DNA from: a virus
Virus record (IMG/VR): IMGVR_UViG_3300034418_007369
Coordinates: 1 to 64,000 of that record
Strand: one strand, 5' to 3'
DNA: 64,000 bases
In this document: positions 30,561-39,695 of the stretch, in pieces
How positions within the stretch are numbered: position 1 is the stretch's first letter
Layout: every line of letters begins with the position of its first letter
Program-made: the position numbers and the translations under genes
Notes under the pieces: model-generated
Told to the model about the DNA's origin: nothing
Database searches by the model: none
Seen by the model: only the letters and a program-made list of their open reading frames with translations

Positions 30561-31076
30561 ATGATTTGCACCAAGCTTGATTCATTCCTTAGAAAAAAAG
30601 TTATGACAGATCTTGAAATGACTTGGGAAGCAGAGCTAAAAAGCGGCGTCACTGTTTATGGAGACTATGAAAGAAGCGGACAAGATAATCCTTGGAATAG
30701 ACTTTCTAAACACTGCGAGGAAAATAATGATAGTATTATTAAAATAAAACTTCTAATGTTTGGAGCAAAGAAAGAAACGTTTTTTGAAGACGAAAACGGT
30801 CTCGATGGAATTTTTGTTCTTAGAGGCGCTGCGAAAGAGCAAACAATGTCAGACGATTCTTTTAGGGTGTATCAAACACTCACGGTTGGGCTTTTGCGAG
30901 ACGACTGTGATTCAGTAGATGTTAAAAAATATTGCTGGCCCAATAATGAATTTGAACAAGGCTCTTCTTCTAGAAAGCTGACAGCCGGAAATTTGGAATA
31001 TATGATATTTAAAAATGAATCAGAAAAACTCAAACATCCTAAAGTACAAGAGCTTATCAACGGGGCAGCCGTGTAA
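30561..31076 (+). CDS. Hypothetical protein, 171 aa
   Basis: MTWEAELKSGVTVYGDYERSGQDNPWNRLSKHCEENNDSIIKIKLLMFGAKKETFFEDENGLDGIFVLRGAAKEQ is a mixed alpha/beta N-terminal domain; the phrase WEAELKSG-x-x-V-x-G-D/N suggests a small beta sandwich. The C-terminal part has DSVDVKKYCWPNNEFEQGSSSRKL. Its last 62 nt overlap the next gene. Family unknown. Confidence 0.5.
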   Translation: MICTKLDSFLRKKVMTDLEMTWEAELKSGVTVYGDYERSGQDNPWNRLSKHCEENNDSIIKIKLLMFGAKKETFFEDENGLDGIFVLRGAAKEQTMSDDSFRVYQTLTVGLLRDDCDSVDVKKYCWPNNEFEQGSSSRKLTAGNLEYMIFKNESEKLKHPKVQELINGAAV

Positions 31077-31488
31077 TGCGGCTCAATACGCTGCTGAACT
31101 TGTCTGTTTAAGAAAAAGAGAGAAAGAAAATTGCGGCAGTTTAGAGTTTAAGTTTTGGAACAGATCTCAAAAAGAAGAGTACCAAACTCAAATACGTGTT
31201 GCTTCTAACTTGATAAGTAAATATAGTGAAAAAGCACTAATTAGATATCTAAATAGTCCAAGCGGTAACAATGTTTATGCCTTGGGCTTTCTACATAAAA
31301 GTAAAAAGTTCGCGTTAACACTTAGATTTGTTGAAAAGGGTGTAAAAGAAATACATGCCAAATTGAAAGAAGAGTCGAAGCGCGAAAAGAAAATAATCGA
31401 AGCCCCTAAAGGCGATTATAAACCAAAGAAATCAAAAGGCAAAAATAGCCTCTTTTCAAAAATAAGGAAGATAGATGGCAAAGGTTAA
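31015..31488 (+). CDS. Conserved phage protein upstream of recA, 157 aa
   Basis: ATG 31015 gives a 62-nt overlap with the previous gene; the conserved portion starts at YKSLSTGQPCNAAQYAAELVCLRKREKENCGSLEFKFWNRSQKEEYQTQI, a pattern I recall from replication-region proteins of several phages. The C-terminus is basic (KKIIEAPKGDYKPKKSKGKN). It overlaps recA by 14 nt. Could be a recombination mediator by position, but no family is certain. Confidence 0.55.
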   Translation: MNQKNSNILKYKSLSTGQPCNAAQYAAELVCLRKREKENCGSLEFKFWNRSQKEEYQTQIRVASNLISKYSEKALIRYLNSPSGNNVYALGFLHKSKKFALTLRFVEKGVKEIHAKLKEESKREKKIIEAPKGDYKPKKSKGKNSLFSKIRKIDGKG

Positions 31489-32548
31489 AGACTGGAAGAA
31501 ACAAATCACAGATAAGTATGGCGATATTCTTGTTTCTGGGACAAATGTTTTAAGTAATAGAAAAGATTATAAAGTATTATCAATTTCTCCAATGCTAGAT
31601 ATCGCTCTGGGCGGGGGAATCAAAGAAGGTTCGTGGCTCATGCTTTCAGGCGATCCCAAGTGTGGTAAGACGACCACAGCGATGCAGTTGGCGGCGAACG
31701 CGCAGAAAGATGGTAGACATGTTATCTATCTTGATGCAGAGGGGCGACTCAAAGAAATGAACTTTGAAGTCCCAGAACTAGATCCAGAAAATATGACAAT
31801 CATTCAACCTAAAGACAAACCTATTCCTGCTGAAATATTTTTAGAAACAGCATACAAATACATGACTGATCCAGAATATCATGGGGCGGTTTTGATTGTT
31901 GACTCTATCTCGTCTTTGATTTCAGAGAAAGAACTAGACGGCGACTTCTCTCCCACTAGAGCTGGCCTACCTAAGATTCTCTCTATCTTCACTAAAAAGA
32001 TGGGACAGGTCTTACCTAATCAAAGAGGATTGGTGATACTGATTACCCATACTATCTCAAACACGTCTGGAATGGGCGCGTCTAAGATGGCTGACGGAGG
32101 TAGAAAGATTCAATATCAGGCGGATACTAGAATGGAAGTCAAAAGCGGTGGAGAGAAAATTCCAGCCGTCAAGCCTTGGACAGATGAAAGCGGCGAGATC
32201 ATCGGGCAGCAGGTTAACTGGCGCATCCTCTGCTCGTCTATGGGATCGCCGGGCGGAAACTGTCAGAGTTTTATTCGTTATGGCGAAGGTATCGACGAAT
32301 GTCAAGAGTATCTACAGCTAGCTCAACAGCTTGCCCTTATCGACAGAAGTGGCGCTTGGTTCAAGCTCATATTCATGCTAGAAGATAAAAAATTAATGAA
32401 GAAGCTAGAACCGGATTTAGATGTTGAAGACGAGACCGCATGTATTAAAGCCTTTCAGTTTCAAGGACAGCCAAAGGTGTATAATTTCCTGAAAGAAAAT
32501 CCAGAGTGCATAAAGCTGTTGGCTAAATCAATTAAGGACATGCTATGA
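31475..32548 (+). CDS. recA: RecA/UvsX-type recombinase
   Basis: 357 aa. Walker A GDPKCGKTT at residues 59-67, Walker B AVLIVDSISSL, and a L1/L2-type region with NQRGLVILITHTISNTSGMGASKMADGGRKIQYQADTRM. Lacks the long C-terminal acidic tail of bacterial RecA, as expected for phage forms. Catalyses strand invasion in phage recombination-dependent replication and repair. Neighbouring nucleases, helicase and primase fit a recombination/replication operon. Confidence 0.92.
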   Translation: MAKVKDWKKQITDKYGDILVSGTNVLSNRKDYKVLSISPMLDIALGGGIKEGSWLMLSGDPKCGKTTTAMQLAANAQKDGRHVIYLDAEGRLKEMNFEVPELDPENMTIIQPKDKPIPAEIFLETAYKYMTDPEYHGAVLIVDSISSLISEKELDGDFSPTRAGLPKILSIFTKKMGQVLPNQRGLVILITHTISNTSGMGASKMADGGRKIQYQADTRMEVKSGGEKIPAVKPWTDESGEIIGQQVNWRILCSSMGSPGGNCQSFIRYGEGIDECQEYLQLAQQLALIDRSGAWFKLIFMLEDKKLMKKLEPDLDVEDETACIKAFQFQGQPKVYNFLKENPECIKLLAKSIKDML

Positions 32549-32976
32549 AAATAGAAATAGTAGGATTAGACGCAAGGGGCTACATATGGATGCCGCTATC
32601 CGCAGCCGCCGAGAATGTTAATAGATCAAAACTTCATGAAAAAGCATACAAACTTATTGAAGAATTCTATCCGTATGATACGATATTGGAAGAAGTGACA
32701 CTCCCCGGAAGCAAAGACCAATTTGGAGGAAAATCCCTTAGAGCGGACTTGTTTTTACCAGCTAGAAGAATTATAATAGAAGTTCATGGAGAGCAACATT
32801 ATAAGTTTAACAAGTTCTTTTTTAAGAGCAAGCTAGACTTTTATAAAGCCAAAGCCAGAGACTCAGACAAAAGAGAGTGGTGCGAGTTGAACGAAATAGA
32901 ACTGATAGAATTAAATTATAATGAGGACATTGATGAGTGGAGAACAAAAATTAGAAGAGTTTCTTCTAGCGATTGA
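32545..32976 (+). CDS. PD-(D/E)XK-type endonuclease, 143 aa
   Basis: The segment SLRADLFLPARRIIIEVHGEQHYKFNKFFFKSKLDFYKAKARDSDKREWCELNEIELIELN gives D (in RADLF), E-x-H/K (IIIEVHGEQHY) and a terminal strand, the layout of the Vsr/very-short-patch-like PD-(D/E)XK nucleases. A related motif (EIDLFLPDIKTIIEIDGPQHF) occurs at 59493, so the two are distant paralogs. Possibly a resolving or mismatch nuclease acting with RecA. Overlaps recA by 4 nt. Confidence 0.72.
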   Translation: MKIEIVGLDARGYIWMPLSAAAENVNRSKLHEKAYKLIEEFYPYDTILEEVTLPGSKDQFGGKSLRADLFLPARRIIIEVHGEQHYKFNKFFFKSKLDFYKAKARDSDKREWCELNEIELIELNYNEDIDEWRTKIRRVSSSD

Positions 32977-33394
32977 TAATTGGATAGAGTGTAAAGGGCT
33001 TCCGAAGGTTGAGCAAAAAGAAGACATTGAAGCTATTCTTAATATGCGATCTCACGATATAAACCATCTCTCTGCAAAAGAATGTCTGGCGTATGCCTAT
33101 GAGCTATACGCATATTCAGACTATCTTGAATCCATAAAAGCCAAAGAAAAGATCGTTTTAGATTGGGCGGATTCCAGTATTTGGTATATAATATCTAAGT
33201 CTCTAGACTCTTACGGCACAAGCTATACGAAATGGGAACAGAAGTATTATTCTGCCGTAAAAGAAAACCCTCTAGCGTCTGATATATTAAAAATCAAGAA
33301 GCACGCAGAAGCAAGACTGTCTTGCGTAGATGGTAAATCTAACAAGGTATTGAGAATGGCAGACACATTAAGTAATTTATCAAAAACAAGATGA
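32933..33394 (+). CDS. Hypothetical protein, 153 aa
   Basis: ATG 32933 chosen because a GAGG ribosome site lies ~6 nt upstream of it; ATG 32921 lacks one. Helical (LEEFLLAIDNWIECKG, AKECLAYAYELYAYSDYLESIKAKEKIVLDWADSSIWYIISKSLD). Related in style to phage structural-adjacent or recombination accessory proteins; family unknown. Overlaps the nuclease gene by 44 nt. Confidence 0.5.
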   Translation: MSGEQKLEEFLLAIDNWIECKGLPKVEQKEDIEAILNMRSHDINHLSAKECLAYAYELYAYSDYLESIKAKEKIVLDWADSSIWYIISKSLDSYGTSYTKWEQKYYSAVKENPLASDILKIKKHAEARLSCVDGKSNKVLRMADTLSNLSKTR

Positions 33395-33401
33395 GGTTAA
33401 A

Positions 33402-33812
33402 ATGCTAGACAAATTTATTGAATCACTAACCGCAGAACAAAAGATGGCGCTCATAGAAACCCTAAGTGAAAGTATTGAAAAACCAGCGGAGACTAAAAAA
33501 GAACAACGTCCAGAACCAGTAAAATTATCAAGTGCAGATATTGGCTTGGACTTTACGGTTTCTAAAGACGGCGGGCAAGTTAGAACTAGAATCCCCGTTA
33601 CGGAGAACAAAAGGTTTAATAGCTTTACTGATGACGGAACAGAAGCAAAGGGCGCAGAGTTTAAAACGCCGGATGTCAAGCCTACCGAGCGACGACGACA
33701 GCCAACCAAGATGATAGATCAGAAATGCACCAAGTGTCAAAACTCTGTTAAGGTTCATCCTACGCACGCTAGGGAGTGGTATGTTTGCGACAGGTGCATT
33801 GGTGGCCGATAA
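33402..33812 (+). CDS. Zinc-ribbon protein, 136 aa
   Basis: Helical N-terminus, Lys/Glu/Pro-rich middle and a C-terminal ribbon (MIDQKCTKCQNSVKVHPTHAREWYVCDRCIGGR): CxxC-x(18)-CxxC. A single-zinc ribbon of this kind often binds nucleic acid or protein partners. Its TAA shares the A of the helicase ATG, so the two are coupled. Confidence 0.6.
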   Translation: MLDKFIESLTAEQKMALIETLSESIEKPAETKKEQRPEPVKLSSADIGLDFTVSKDGGQVRTRIPVTENKRFNSFTDDGTEAKGAEFKTPDVKPTERRRQPTKMIDQKCTKCQNSVKVHPTHAREWYVCDRCIGGR

Positions 33813-35275
33813 TGAAAAAGAACAAACTACAGGACTTAGCTTCTGAAAGGGCTGTACTGGCGGCACTGTGTCAGTACGGGCTAGACTGTTATCTTGACAT
33901 TGATTTTGTAGATGGCGACCATTTTACAGATGACATGAATCAAGTTTTGTTTAGCTGTATTCATAAAACAATATCTGACAACGCAAAGGTAGAATTAACA
34001 TCTATTCTATCTGCTGCAAATAGTCTTGGTGTTGGCGATGCGCTAAACAACAAGGAAGAAATGGGGTTCATCAGATCCCTGTTTAATTTCCCAGTAAATT
34101 TAGAAAACTCGCAAATTCATGCCGCTAAAATCGCAAAGCTAAAGCTGGCTAGAGATTTAAAGAAAACACTAAGCGGCTGCCAGAAAAGCGTAGAGTCCAT
34201 GACGGGCGAAGAAGATATTGTAGACCTTATCTCTATGGTAGAATCTCCTATCTTAGATGCTACATCTGCAATATATCAAACATCAAGTAATAAAACAGAA
34301 GTAATGGGAGAGGGTATTGATGAATACTTGGATTTTCTCACAGAGAATGTATCAGATTTTGTTGGAATCCCCACAGGGTTTGCACGATATGATGCTGCTA
34401 TTGGCGGTGGGCTGCGTCGAAAATGTGTTGACTTAGTAGCGGCGCGACCCAAGGTTGGTAAGTCTATGTTTTGCGATGCTGTTGCGCTCAACATATCAAT
34501 GCAAAATGTTCCCGTTCTTGTTCTAGATACTGAAATGTCTAAAGAAGATCACTACAATAGAATTCTAGCTAGTATTAGTGGTGTTGAAATTAACAAAATA
34601 TCCACTGGTAAATATTCTGATAATGTAATAGAAAATGAAAAGGTTCGTGCCGCCGGTGAAAAACTTAAAAACATACCATACCACTATATTAGTATTGCAG
34701 GTCAGTCTTTTGATAATATACTTTCTATTATGCGTAAATGGATTTATCAGCACGTTGGGTTTGACGAAAGCGGCAGAACTAACGATTGTGTAATTATTTA
34801 TGATTATCTTAAACTGATGAGTTCAGACGGCATTAGTGCGTCTATGCAGGAATATCAAGTTCTTGGCTTTCAAATTACCAAGCTGCATAACTTTATGGTT
34901 AAATATGATGTTCCATGTTTGAGCTTTGTGCAGTTGAACAGAGATGGTATCACAAAAGAAAGCACCGATGCGGTATCTGGCTCCGACCGTCTTATTTGGC
35001 TTTGTACCAGTTTTACAATTTTTAAGATGAAATCAGACGAAGAAAAAGCGGAGGACAATCCTAAAAATGGAAATAGAAAACTTGTTCCCATTGTAGCCAG
35101 ACATGGTGAAGGATTAGATGATGGTGATTATATTTCGATGAAGATGTTTGGTAATATTGGACGTTTAGAAGAAGGCATGACTAGAAATGAAATTCATAAC
35201 AATGCCAAATCAAGAAGTGAAGGATTTGAAATAAATGAAAACTTTGACCCCGAATCAGATCTCAGCAGCGTGTGA
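33812..35275 (+). CDS. dnaB: DnaB-type replicative helicase
   Basis: 487 aa from ATG 33812; an upstream start at 33776 lies inside the zinc-ribbon gene. An N-terminal helical domain (residues 1-110, SERAVLAALCQYGLDCYLDI) precedes the RecA-like motor: GIPTGFARYDAAIGGGLRRKCVDLVAARPKVGKSMF (Walker A about 210-217), VLDTEMSKEDHYNRILASISGVEINKI, CVIIYDYLKLM (Walker B), VPCLSFVQLNRDG and SGSDRLIWLCTSFTIF. Unwinds the phage fork. The primase gene starts within its last 41 nt. Confidence 0.92.
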   Translation: MKKNKLQDLASERAVLAALCQYGLDCYLDIDFVDGDHFTDDMNQVLFSCIHKTISDNAKVELTSILSAANSLGVGDALNNKEEMGFIRSLFNFPVNLENSQIHAAKIAKLKLARDLKKTLSGCQKSVESMTGEEDIVDLISMVESPILDATSAIYQTSSNKTEVMGEGIDEYLDFLTENVSDFVGIPTGFARYDAAIGGGLRRKCVDLVAARPKVGKSMFCDAVALNISMQNVPVLVLDTEMSKEDHYNRILASISGVEINKISTGKYSDNVIENEKVRAAGEKLKNIPYHYISIAGQSFDNILSIMRKWIYQHVGFDESGRTNDCVIIYDYLKLMSSDGISASMQEYQVLGFQITKLHNFMVKYDVPCLSFVQLNRDGITKESTDAVSGSDRLIWLCTSFTIFKMKSDEEKAEDNPKNGNRKLVPIVARHGEGLDDGDYISMKMFGNIGRLEEGMTRNEIHNNAKSRSEGFEINENFDPESDLSSV

Positions 35276-36254
35276 CGCGCTAAAAGATTCTATTCCAGAA
35301 GTGCTTGAAAGACTTGATATTGAGTATATAGAATACAGCAATAGATACGCTTTTCCTTGTCCTATTCACGGCGGCGACAATCCAGAAGGATGTTGTGTCT
35401 TTCTAGATGGTGATGACGTTGTGGGAAACTGGAAATGCTGGACAGCCGGGTGTGACGACGACTATGCGAGAAACATATTTGGATTTATTAGAGGCTGTTT
35501 AACCACCAAGAAGGGATCAGAAGCGACTCTTTCAGAAACATATAAATTTTGTGAGTCTATAGCAAAAGCAGAAGAAAGAGAAGAAATAGACATCAATCCT
35601 GCTAAAGAAGCTAAAATGATTGATATTTTTTTGAAGCAGTCTGTCGCGACAATACCAACAATCTCAAGACAGGATGTTCGATCTAAAATACAAATACCAT
35701 CACAATATTATATGGACAGAGGATACTCAGAGGAAGTTCTTGACTTGTTTGATGTTGGTACATGTTTAGATAGCAATAGGCCAATGTGTAATCGGGCCGT
35801 TGTTCCTATCTATGATGTAAACGATTGTTATGTTGGATGTGTTGGTAGATCAATCTATGATAACATGCAACCAAAATGGCTACACAGTAAAGGTTTTAAA
35901 AAAGAACATCTTTATGGGTTAAATATCGCAAAAGACCATATAATAAGAAGTAGAACCGTTTTCTTGCTAGAAGGTCAGGGCGATGTTTGGAGAATGCACG
36001 AGGCCGGATATAGCAACTCTGTTAGTATATTCGGCGCGTCCATAACAGATGAACAGCTGATATTGCTTGAAGAGATAGGAGTCATGAATGTAATAATATT
36101 AACAGACTATGATGAGGCCGGAAACAAGGCGGCCACTCAAATCATGAAAAAATGTGGAAGAAGATTTAATTATTTACGGCCAACTCTTGACGCTAAAGAT
36201 GTTGGCGATTTATCCGTTGAACAATTGCAAGAACAATTAAAGGCTATCTTATGA
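35235..36254 (+). CDS. dnaG: DNA primase (DnaG-type, CHC2 zinc finger and Toprim)
   Basis: 339 aa. N-terminal zinc finger C42-x2-H45 ... C68-x4-C73 (CPIHGGDNP ... WKCWTAGC). Toprim segment in the second half: FLLEGQGDVWRMHEAGYSNSVSIFGASITDEQ and VIILTDYDEAGNKAA, giving the catalytic Glu and DxD equivalents (DYD). Shorter than DnaG (~580 aa), without the helicase-binding C-domain. SD GAAGGA precedes ATG 35235. Overlaps dnaB by 41 nt and the kinase by 4 nt, so expression is coupled with the helicase. Confidence 0.92.
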   Translation: MKTLTPNQISAACDALKDSIPEVLERLDIEYIEYSNRYAFPCPIHGGDNPEGCCVFLDGDDVVGNWKCWTAGCDDDYARNIFGFIRGCLTTKKGSEATLSETYKFCESIAKAEEREEIDINPAKEAKMIDIFLKQSVATIPTISRQDVRSKIQIPSQYYMDRGYSEEVLDLFDVGTCLDSNRPMCNRAVVPIYDVNDCYVGCVGRSIYDNMQPKWLHSKGFKKEHLYGLNIAKDHIIRSRTVFLLEGQGDVWRMHEAGYSNSVSIFGASITDEQLILLEEIGVMNVIILTDYDEAGNKAATQIMKKCGRRFNYLRPTLDAKDVGDLSVEQLQEQLKAIL

Positions 36255-37063
36255 CTAAAATATTAGCGTTTTCTGGAAAGAAACAATCTGGCAAAAGCAC
36301 ATCTTCAAACTTTATTCATGGCTATCAACTAAGAGCCTTTAGAGTTATAGAAAACTTCGCCCTAAATGAAAAAGGCGACCTCTTAATAAGAACAGGAGAA
36401 TCAAATGACTCTTACGGGATGCTGGATGTTAACAGGTTCGATGCGCAATTTGCCGAGTGGGCTGGATATAATATGTGGCCCTATATTAAAAAATACTCAC
36501 TAGCCACGCCACTGAAGCTAATGGCTGTAGAGCTGTTTGGCCTAAGTGACGAGCAGGTGTTTGGCACAGACGTTCAAAAAAATACAAAGACTCACATAAA
36601 GTGGGAAAACATGCCAATTTCAATAGCACAAAGAAAAAAGCTAAACAAGTACGGCAGAATGACAGCTAGAGAATTTCTACAGTTTTTTGGAACAGAAATT
36701 TGCAGAAAGATTCATAATGATGTTTGGGTCGAGCGTCTTGTTAAAGATATTGAGATGGAATCTTCTTTGCTTGCGGTCGTTGATGATGTTAGATTTCAAA
36801 ATGAAGTAGAGCTTATTCAGAAAGCGGGCGGCAGGGTTATAAGACTAACAAGACAGCCACATGAAGATAATCACTCTAGCGAAACAGAGCTAGATAATTA
36901 TGAAGATTTTGATGCGGTTATTGACAATACAGACCTAAGCATTACCGAAACAAATAAACAAATTATTGATTTGTTAGAAAAATGGGGATGGCTAGGAGAA
37001 GAAGTTTTACTACAGAGCGAAGAACAGGAGAGATTAACAGGTATTCAAGCAATAAGGAGCTAG
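36251..37063 (+). CDS. Deoxynucleoside monophosphate kinase
   Basis: 270 aa. P-loop FSGKKQSGKSTSSNF at residues 7-21. Later segments KYGRMTAREFLQFFGTEICRKIHNDVWVERLVKDI and VVDDVRFQNEVELIQKAGGRVIRLTR are the lid/base-binding layout of T4 gp1-like dNMP kinases. Converts dNMPs to dNDPs, linking ThyX/dUTPase output to triphosphate formation. Insertion of a longer loop around residues 25-60 differs from T4. Confidence 0.85.
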   Translation: MTKILAFSGKKQSGKSTSSNFIHGYQLRAFRVIENFALNEKGDLLIRTGESNDSYGMLDVNRFDAQFAEWAGYNMWPYIKKYSLATPLKLMAVELFGLSDEQVFGTDVQKNTKTHIKWENMPISIAQRKKLNKYGRMTAREFLQFFGTEICRKIHNDVWVERLVKDIEMESSLLAVVDDVRFQNEVELIQKAGGRVIRLTRQPHEDNHSSETELDNYEDFDAVIDNTDLSITETNKQIIDLLEKWGWLGEEVLLQSEEQERLTGIQAIRS

Positions 37064-37064
37064 G

Positions 37065-38087
37065 ATGATAGTAACGTATATTAGGTCGTCTAGCTATGGC
37101 AACTATGAATTTTGTCAGATGCAGTATTTTATGACATATGTCTTAGGTCATAGATCGGCTTCTGGAAAAAAGGCGCAACAGGGTACAGCCTGTCATAAGG
37201 TCATGGAATGCTTAGCGGCATGTAAAAAAGAACTACAAGAAAAGCCAGAAGAAAAAAATCTATCTATTACAGATGATGCTATTGGCGAAGTAGAATTTAC
37301 ACCCAAAAAGCTCTACACTAAAAAATTTGTAAAAGATTTAATGGATAGAAGTTATGAGTATTATACCTCTATGGATGACCATAAGTACTATCCGGCAGAT
37401 TTTAGATTTTGTGAACAGCAAGTTGAAACGGCACTTACTTACAATGATGGTCAGTTCGACCCTAGAAATAGAACCATTGTAGACACAGAGCCTACTTTCG
37501 ATATTCCTATTGAAGAAGATTGGGCTAAGTTTGAATATGAAATGCCAGATGGAACCAAACTAAATGGACAGCTCGCTATCAAAGGAACTATTGACTTAGT
37601 TACACAAATTGATGACGGCGTTATAGAGGTCATAGACTGGAAAACAGGACAAAGAAAGAACTGGGCGACCGGAGAAGAAAAAACTTACGAAAAACTTCTT
37701 GAAGATCCTCAACTTCTATTGTATAACTATGCGATATCTAAATTATATCCAGACTATGAACAGGCTATTATGTCTATCTTCTTCACAAGAGACGGCGGCC
37801 CTTTTAGCATGTGTTTTGATGCGTCAGATCAAGACAGGTTTTTGGGTATGCTAAAAGCCAGATACGAAGAAATAAAACAAAATATTAAACCAAAGCCAAT
37901 TAAACAAAACAGAATGGATTTTAGATGTCAAAAACTATGTCATTTTTATAAGAATAATTGGCCCGGAACAAATACTACAATGTGTCAGCATGTCGAGGGC
38001 AGGCTGCACACGATTGGCTATAAAGAGACCCTCAAAGAGTGTACTAAGGAAGGATTTAACATAGGATATTATGAGGCTCCGGGATAA
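37065..38087 (+). CDS. RecB/Cas4-type PD-(D/E)XK exonuclease with possible Fe-S cluster
   Basis: 340 aa. Nuclease motifs GTACHKVME (motif I His), GTIDLVTQIDDGVIEVIDWKTGQ (G-x-x-D ... E-x-x-D-x-K) and PQLLLYNYA (motif IV QxxxY), all in RecB/AddB/Cas4 order. One Cys near the N-terminus (YEFCQMQYF) and three near the C-terminus (CQKLCHFYKNNW...MCQHV) match the four-Cys iron-sulphur arrangement of Cas4 and AddB. Likely a DNA end-processing exonuclease feeding RecA; no CRISPR genes are nearby. Confidence 0.85.
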   Translation: MIVTYIRSSSYGNYEFCQMQYFMTYVLGHRSASGKKAQQGTACHKVMECLAACKKELQEKPEEKNLSITDDAIGEVEFTPKKLYTKKFVKDLMDRSYEYYTSMDDHKYYPADFRFCEQQVETALTYNDGQFDPRNRTIVDTEPTFDIPIEEDWAKFEYEMPDGTKLNGQLAIKGTIDLVTQIDDGVIEVIDWKTGQRKNWATGEEKTYEKLLEDPQLLLYNYAISKLYPDYEQAIMSIFFTRDGGPFSMCFDASDQDRFLGMLKARYEEIKQNIKPKPIKQNRMDFRCQKLCHFYKNNWPGTNTTMCQHVEGRLHTIGYKETLKECTKEGFNIGYYEAPG

Positions 38088-38088
38088 T

Positions 38089-38811
38089 ATGAAGGGAATA
38101 ATTTTAGCAGGTGGCACAGGAAGCAGGCTTTACCCGCTTACAAAAGTTACAAACAAGCATCTTTTACCAGTCGGAAAATTTCCAATGATTCACTATCCAA
38201 TAGTGAACATGAAAAACGCTGGCATAACAGACATATTGATTGTTAGCGGAACAGATCATGTGGGAGACATGATAGCTTTTTTAGGCAGCGGAAGCGAATA
38301 TGGTTGCGACTTTACCTTTAAGGTTCAGGATCAGCCAGATGGAATCGCCGGAGCTTTAAAACTGTGCAAGTCTTTTGTTGGGAGTGATAATTTTTTGGTT
38401 GTCTTGGGGGATAATATTTTTGAAATTGACATTAAGCATCACATAGATTCATTTAACACATCTGCAAAGTTTTTCTTTAAACGCATGGAAAATCCTAATA
38501 GGTTTGGTGTTGCTGTTCTAAATGACGATTTTGAATTATTAGAAATAGAAGAAAAGCCAAGCAATCCCAAGAGTGATTTAGCCTGTATGGGCATATATAT
38601 GTATACAAGCGAACTTTTTAATTATGTGGACGATCTTAAAAAATCAGAGAGAATGGAGTACGAAGTTTCCGATTTAAATAATCTCATGATAAAAAACCAT
38701 AAGACGAGTTACGTTATCATGGATGAATTTTGCATGGACGCAGGCACTATGGACTCCTATCACTATACAAATAAAATTTTAATAGAAAATGATAAACGAC
38801 CAAGGGGGTAG
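38089..38811 (+). CDS. Short sugar nucleotidyltransferase (RmlA-like)
   Basis: 240 aa from ATG 38089, the usual MKGIILAGGTGSRL start; an upstream ATG at 38071 is inside the previous gene. Motifs: LAGGTGSRLYPLTKVTNKHLLPVGKFPMI, LVVLGDNIF (metal-binding Asp) and ACMGIYMYTSELF. Compared with RmlA (~290 aa) the C-terminal dimerisation part is missing. Probably makes dTDP-glucose from glucose-1-phosphate and dTTP, and marks the start of the glycan island. RmlB lies 20 kb downstream. Confidence 0.88.
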   Translation: MKGIILAGGTGSRLYPLTKVTNKHLLPVGKFPMIHYPIVNMKNAGITDILIVSGTDHVGDMIAFLGSGSEYGCDFTFKVQDQPDGIAGALKLCKSFVGSDNFLVVLGDNIFEIDIKHHIDSFNTSAKFFFKRMENPNRFGVAVLNDDFELLEIEEKPSNPKSDLACMGIYMYTSELFNYVDDLKKSERMEYEVSDLNNLMIKNHKTSYVIMDEFCMDAGTMDSYHYTNKILIENDKRPRG

Positions 38812-38813
38812 CC

Positions 38814-39695
38814 GTGTCGCAGTTGATAGACCTAAAAAAAGACTTTGATTTGGGGAATAAATTTTTACTAGACGTAGCGTCAGAGCTATCTAACACTCTA
38901 GATGATAGTTATAGGGTTGTTATTAAGTATGATCTACAAGATTACAATATTCCAAAAGACGACAAGAAAAATATACTTTTTGCGCTGTCTAGAGAAACAC
39001 ATGAACTACCAAGATACACAGAAGACGAAAGGATTTTTCTTACGTTTCATAACTATGCTCCTTTAGACGCTTGGGGACATCCGATAAATCATCCGAAAGT
39101 TGTGCCGCTGCCGCTTGGATTCTTTATAAATGATATGACCTCCAAGGTTGAAGAAATAAAGCCTCACGAAGATAGAGAATATGACTTCTGTTTCGTTGGA
39201 CAGATACCGCATACCGGAACAAGAGATAAGTTTAAAAGATGTTTAGACAATATGCTAGAGCGCATAGGAAATAAATACAAATACTACGTCAAATATACTG
39301 AGTCTTTTGGTTGCGGCTTAGATCATCAAGAATATATTGACTTATTAAACAACTCAAAAATTTGCCTATGTCCGACTGGGGCATATAGTGATGAGTCTTT
39401 TAGATTTTTTGAATCTATAGCTATGGGGGCGTTCCCTATGGTTGAAATGCTGCCAAGGTTTTGGTATTATGAACAGGCACCAATGTTTTTCGCTAAATGG
39501 CAATTCTTAGATAGCTTTCTAGAAAATTCTTTAAATTTTTTACGATCTGAAAATAAAAGAGTTGCACTTGAACAAATTGTAAACTACAATAATACAATAT
39601 TGAATACTGTCACCCTTTCTGGATTTTTGAAAAAGATAATTGATGAACAGCAAATACATACCAATAAATTGCAAGACCCACTTCAGTCTCCTTAA
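38814..39695 (+). CDS. Exostosin-like glycosyltransferase (GT47-type)
   Basis: GTG start at 38814 with SD AAGGGGG. 293 aa. PLDAWGHPINHPKVVPLPLGFF, EYDFCFVGQIPHTGTRDKFKRCLDNML, then YIDLLNNSKICLCPTGAYSDESFRFFESIAMGAFPMV: the C-terminal donor site of exostosin-like GTs, with a D/E-S-x-R-x-F-E motif. Cytoplasmic, no leader. It overlaps the polymerase gene by 53 nt in another frame, tying glycan and replication genes into one transcript. Confidence 0.75.
   Translation: MSQLIDLKKDFDLGNKFLLDVASELSNTLDDSYRVVIKYDLQDYNIPKDDKKNILFALSRETHELPRYTEDERIFLTFHNYAPLDAWGHPINHPKVVPLPLGFFINDMTSKVEEIKPHEDREYDFCFVGQIPHTGTRDKFKRCLDNMLERIGNKYKYYVKYTESFGCGLDHQEYIDLLNNSKICLCPTGAYSDESFRFFESIAMGAFPMVEMLPRFWYYEQAPMFFAKWQFLDSFLENSLNFLRSENKRVALEQIVNYNNTILNTVTLSGFLKKIIDEQQIHTNKLQDPLQSP

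Noticed and set aside
37065-38087. Cas4 of a CRISPR system
   Set aside because: Cas4/AddB-like motifs and Cys are present, but no cas1/cas2 or repeats occur; a replication/recombination exonuclease fits the context better.
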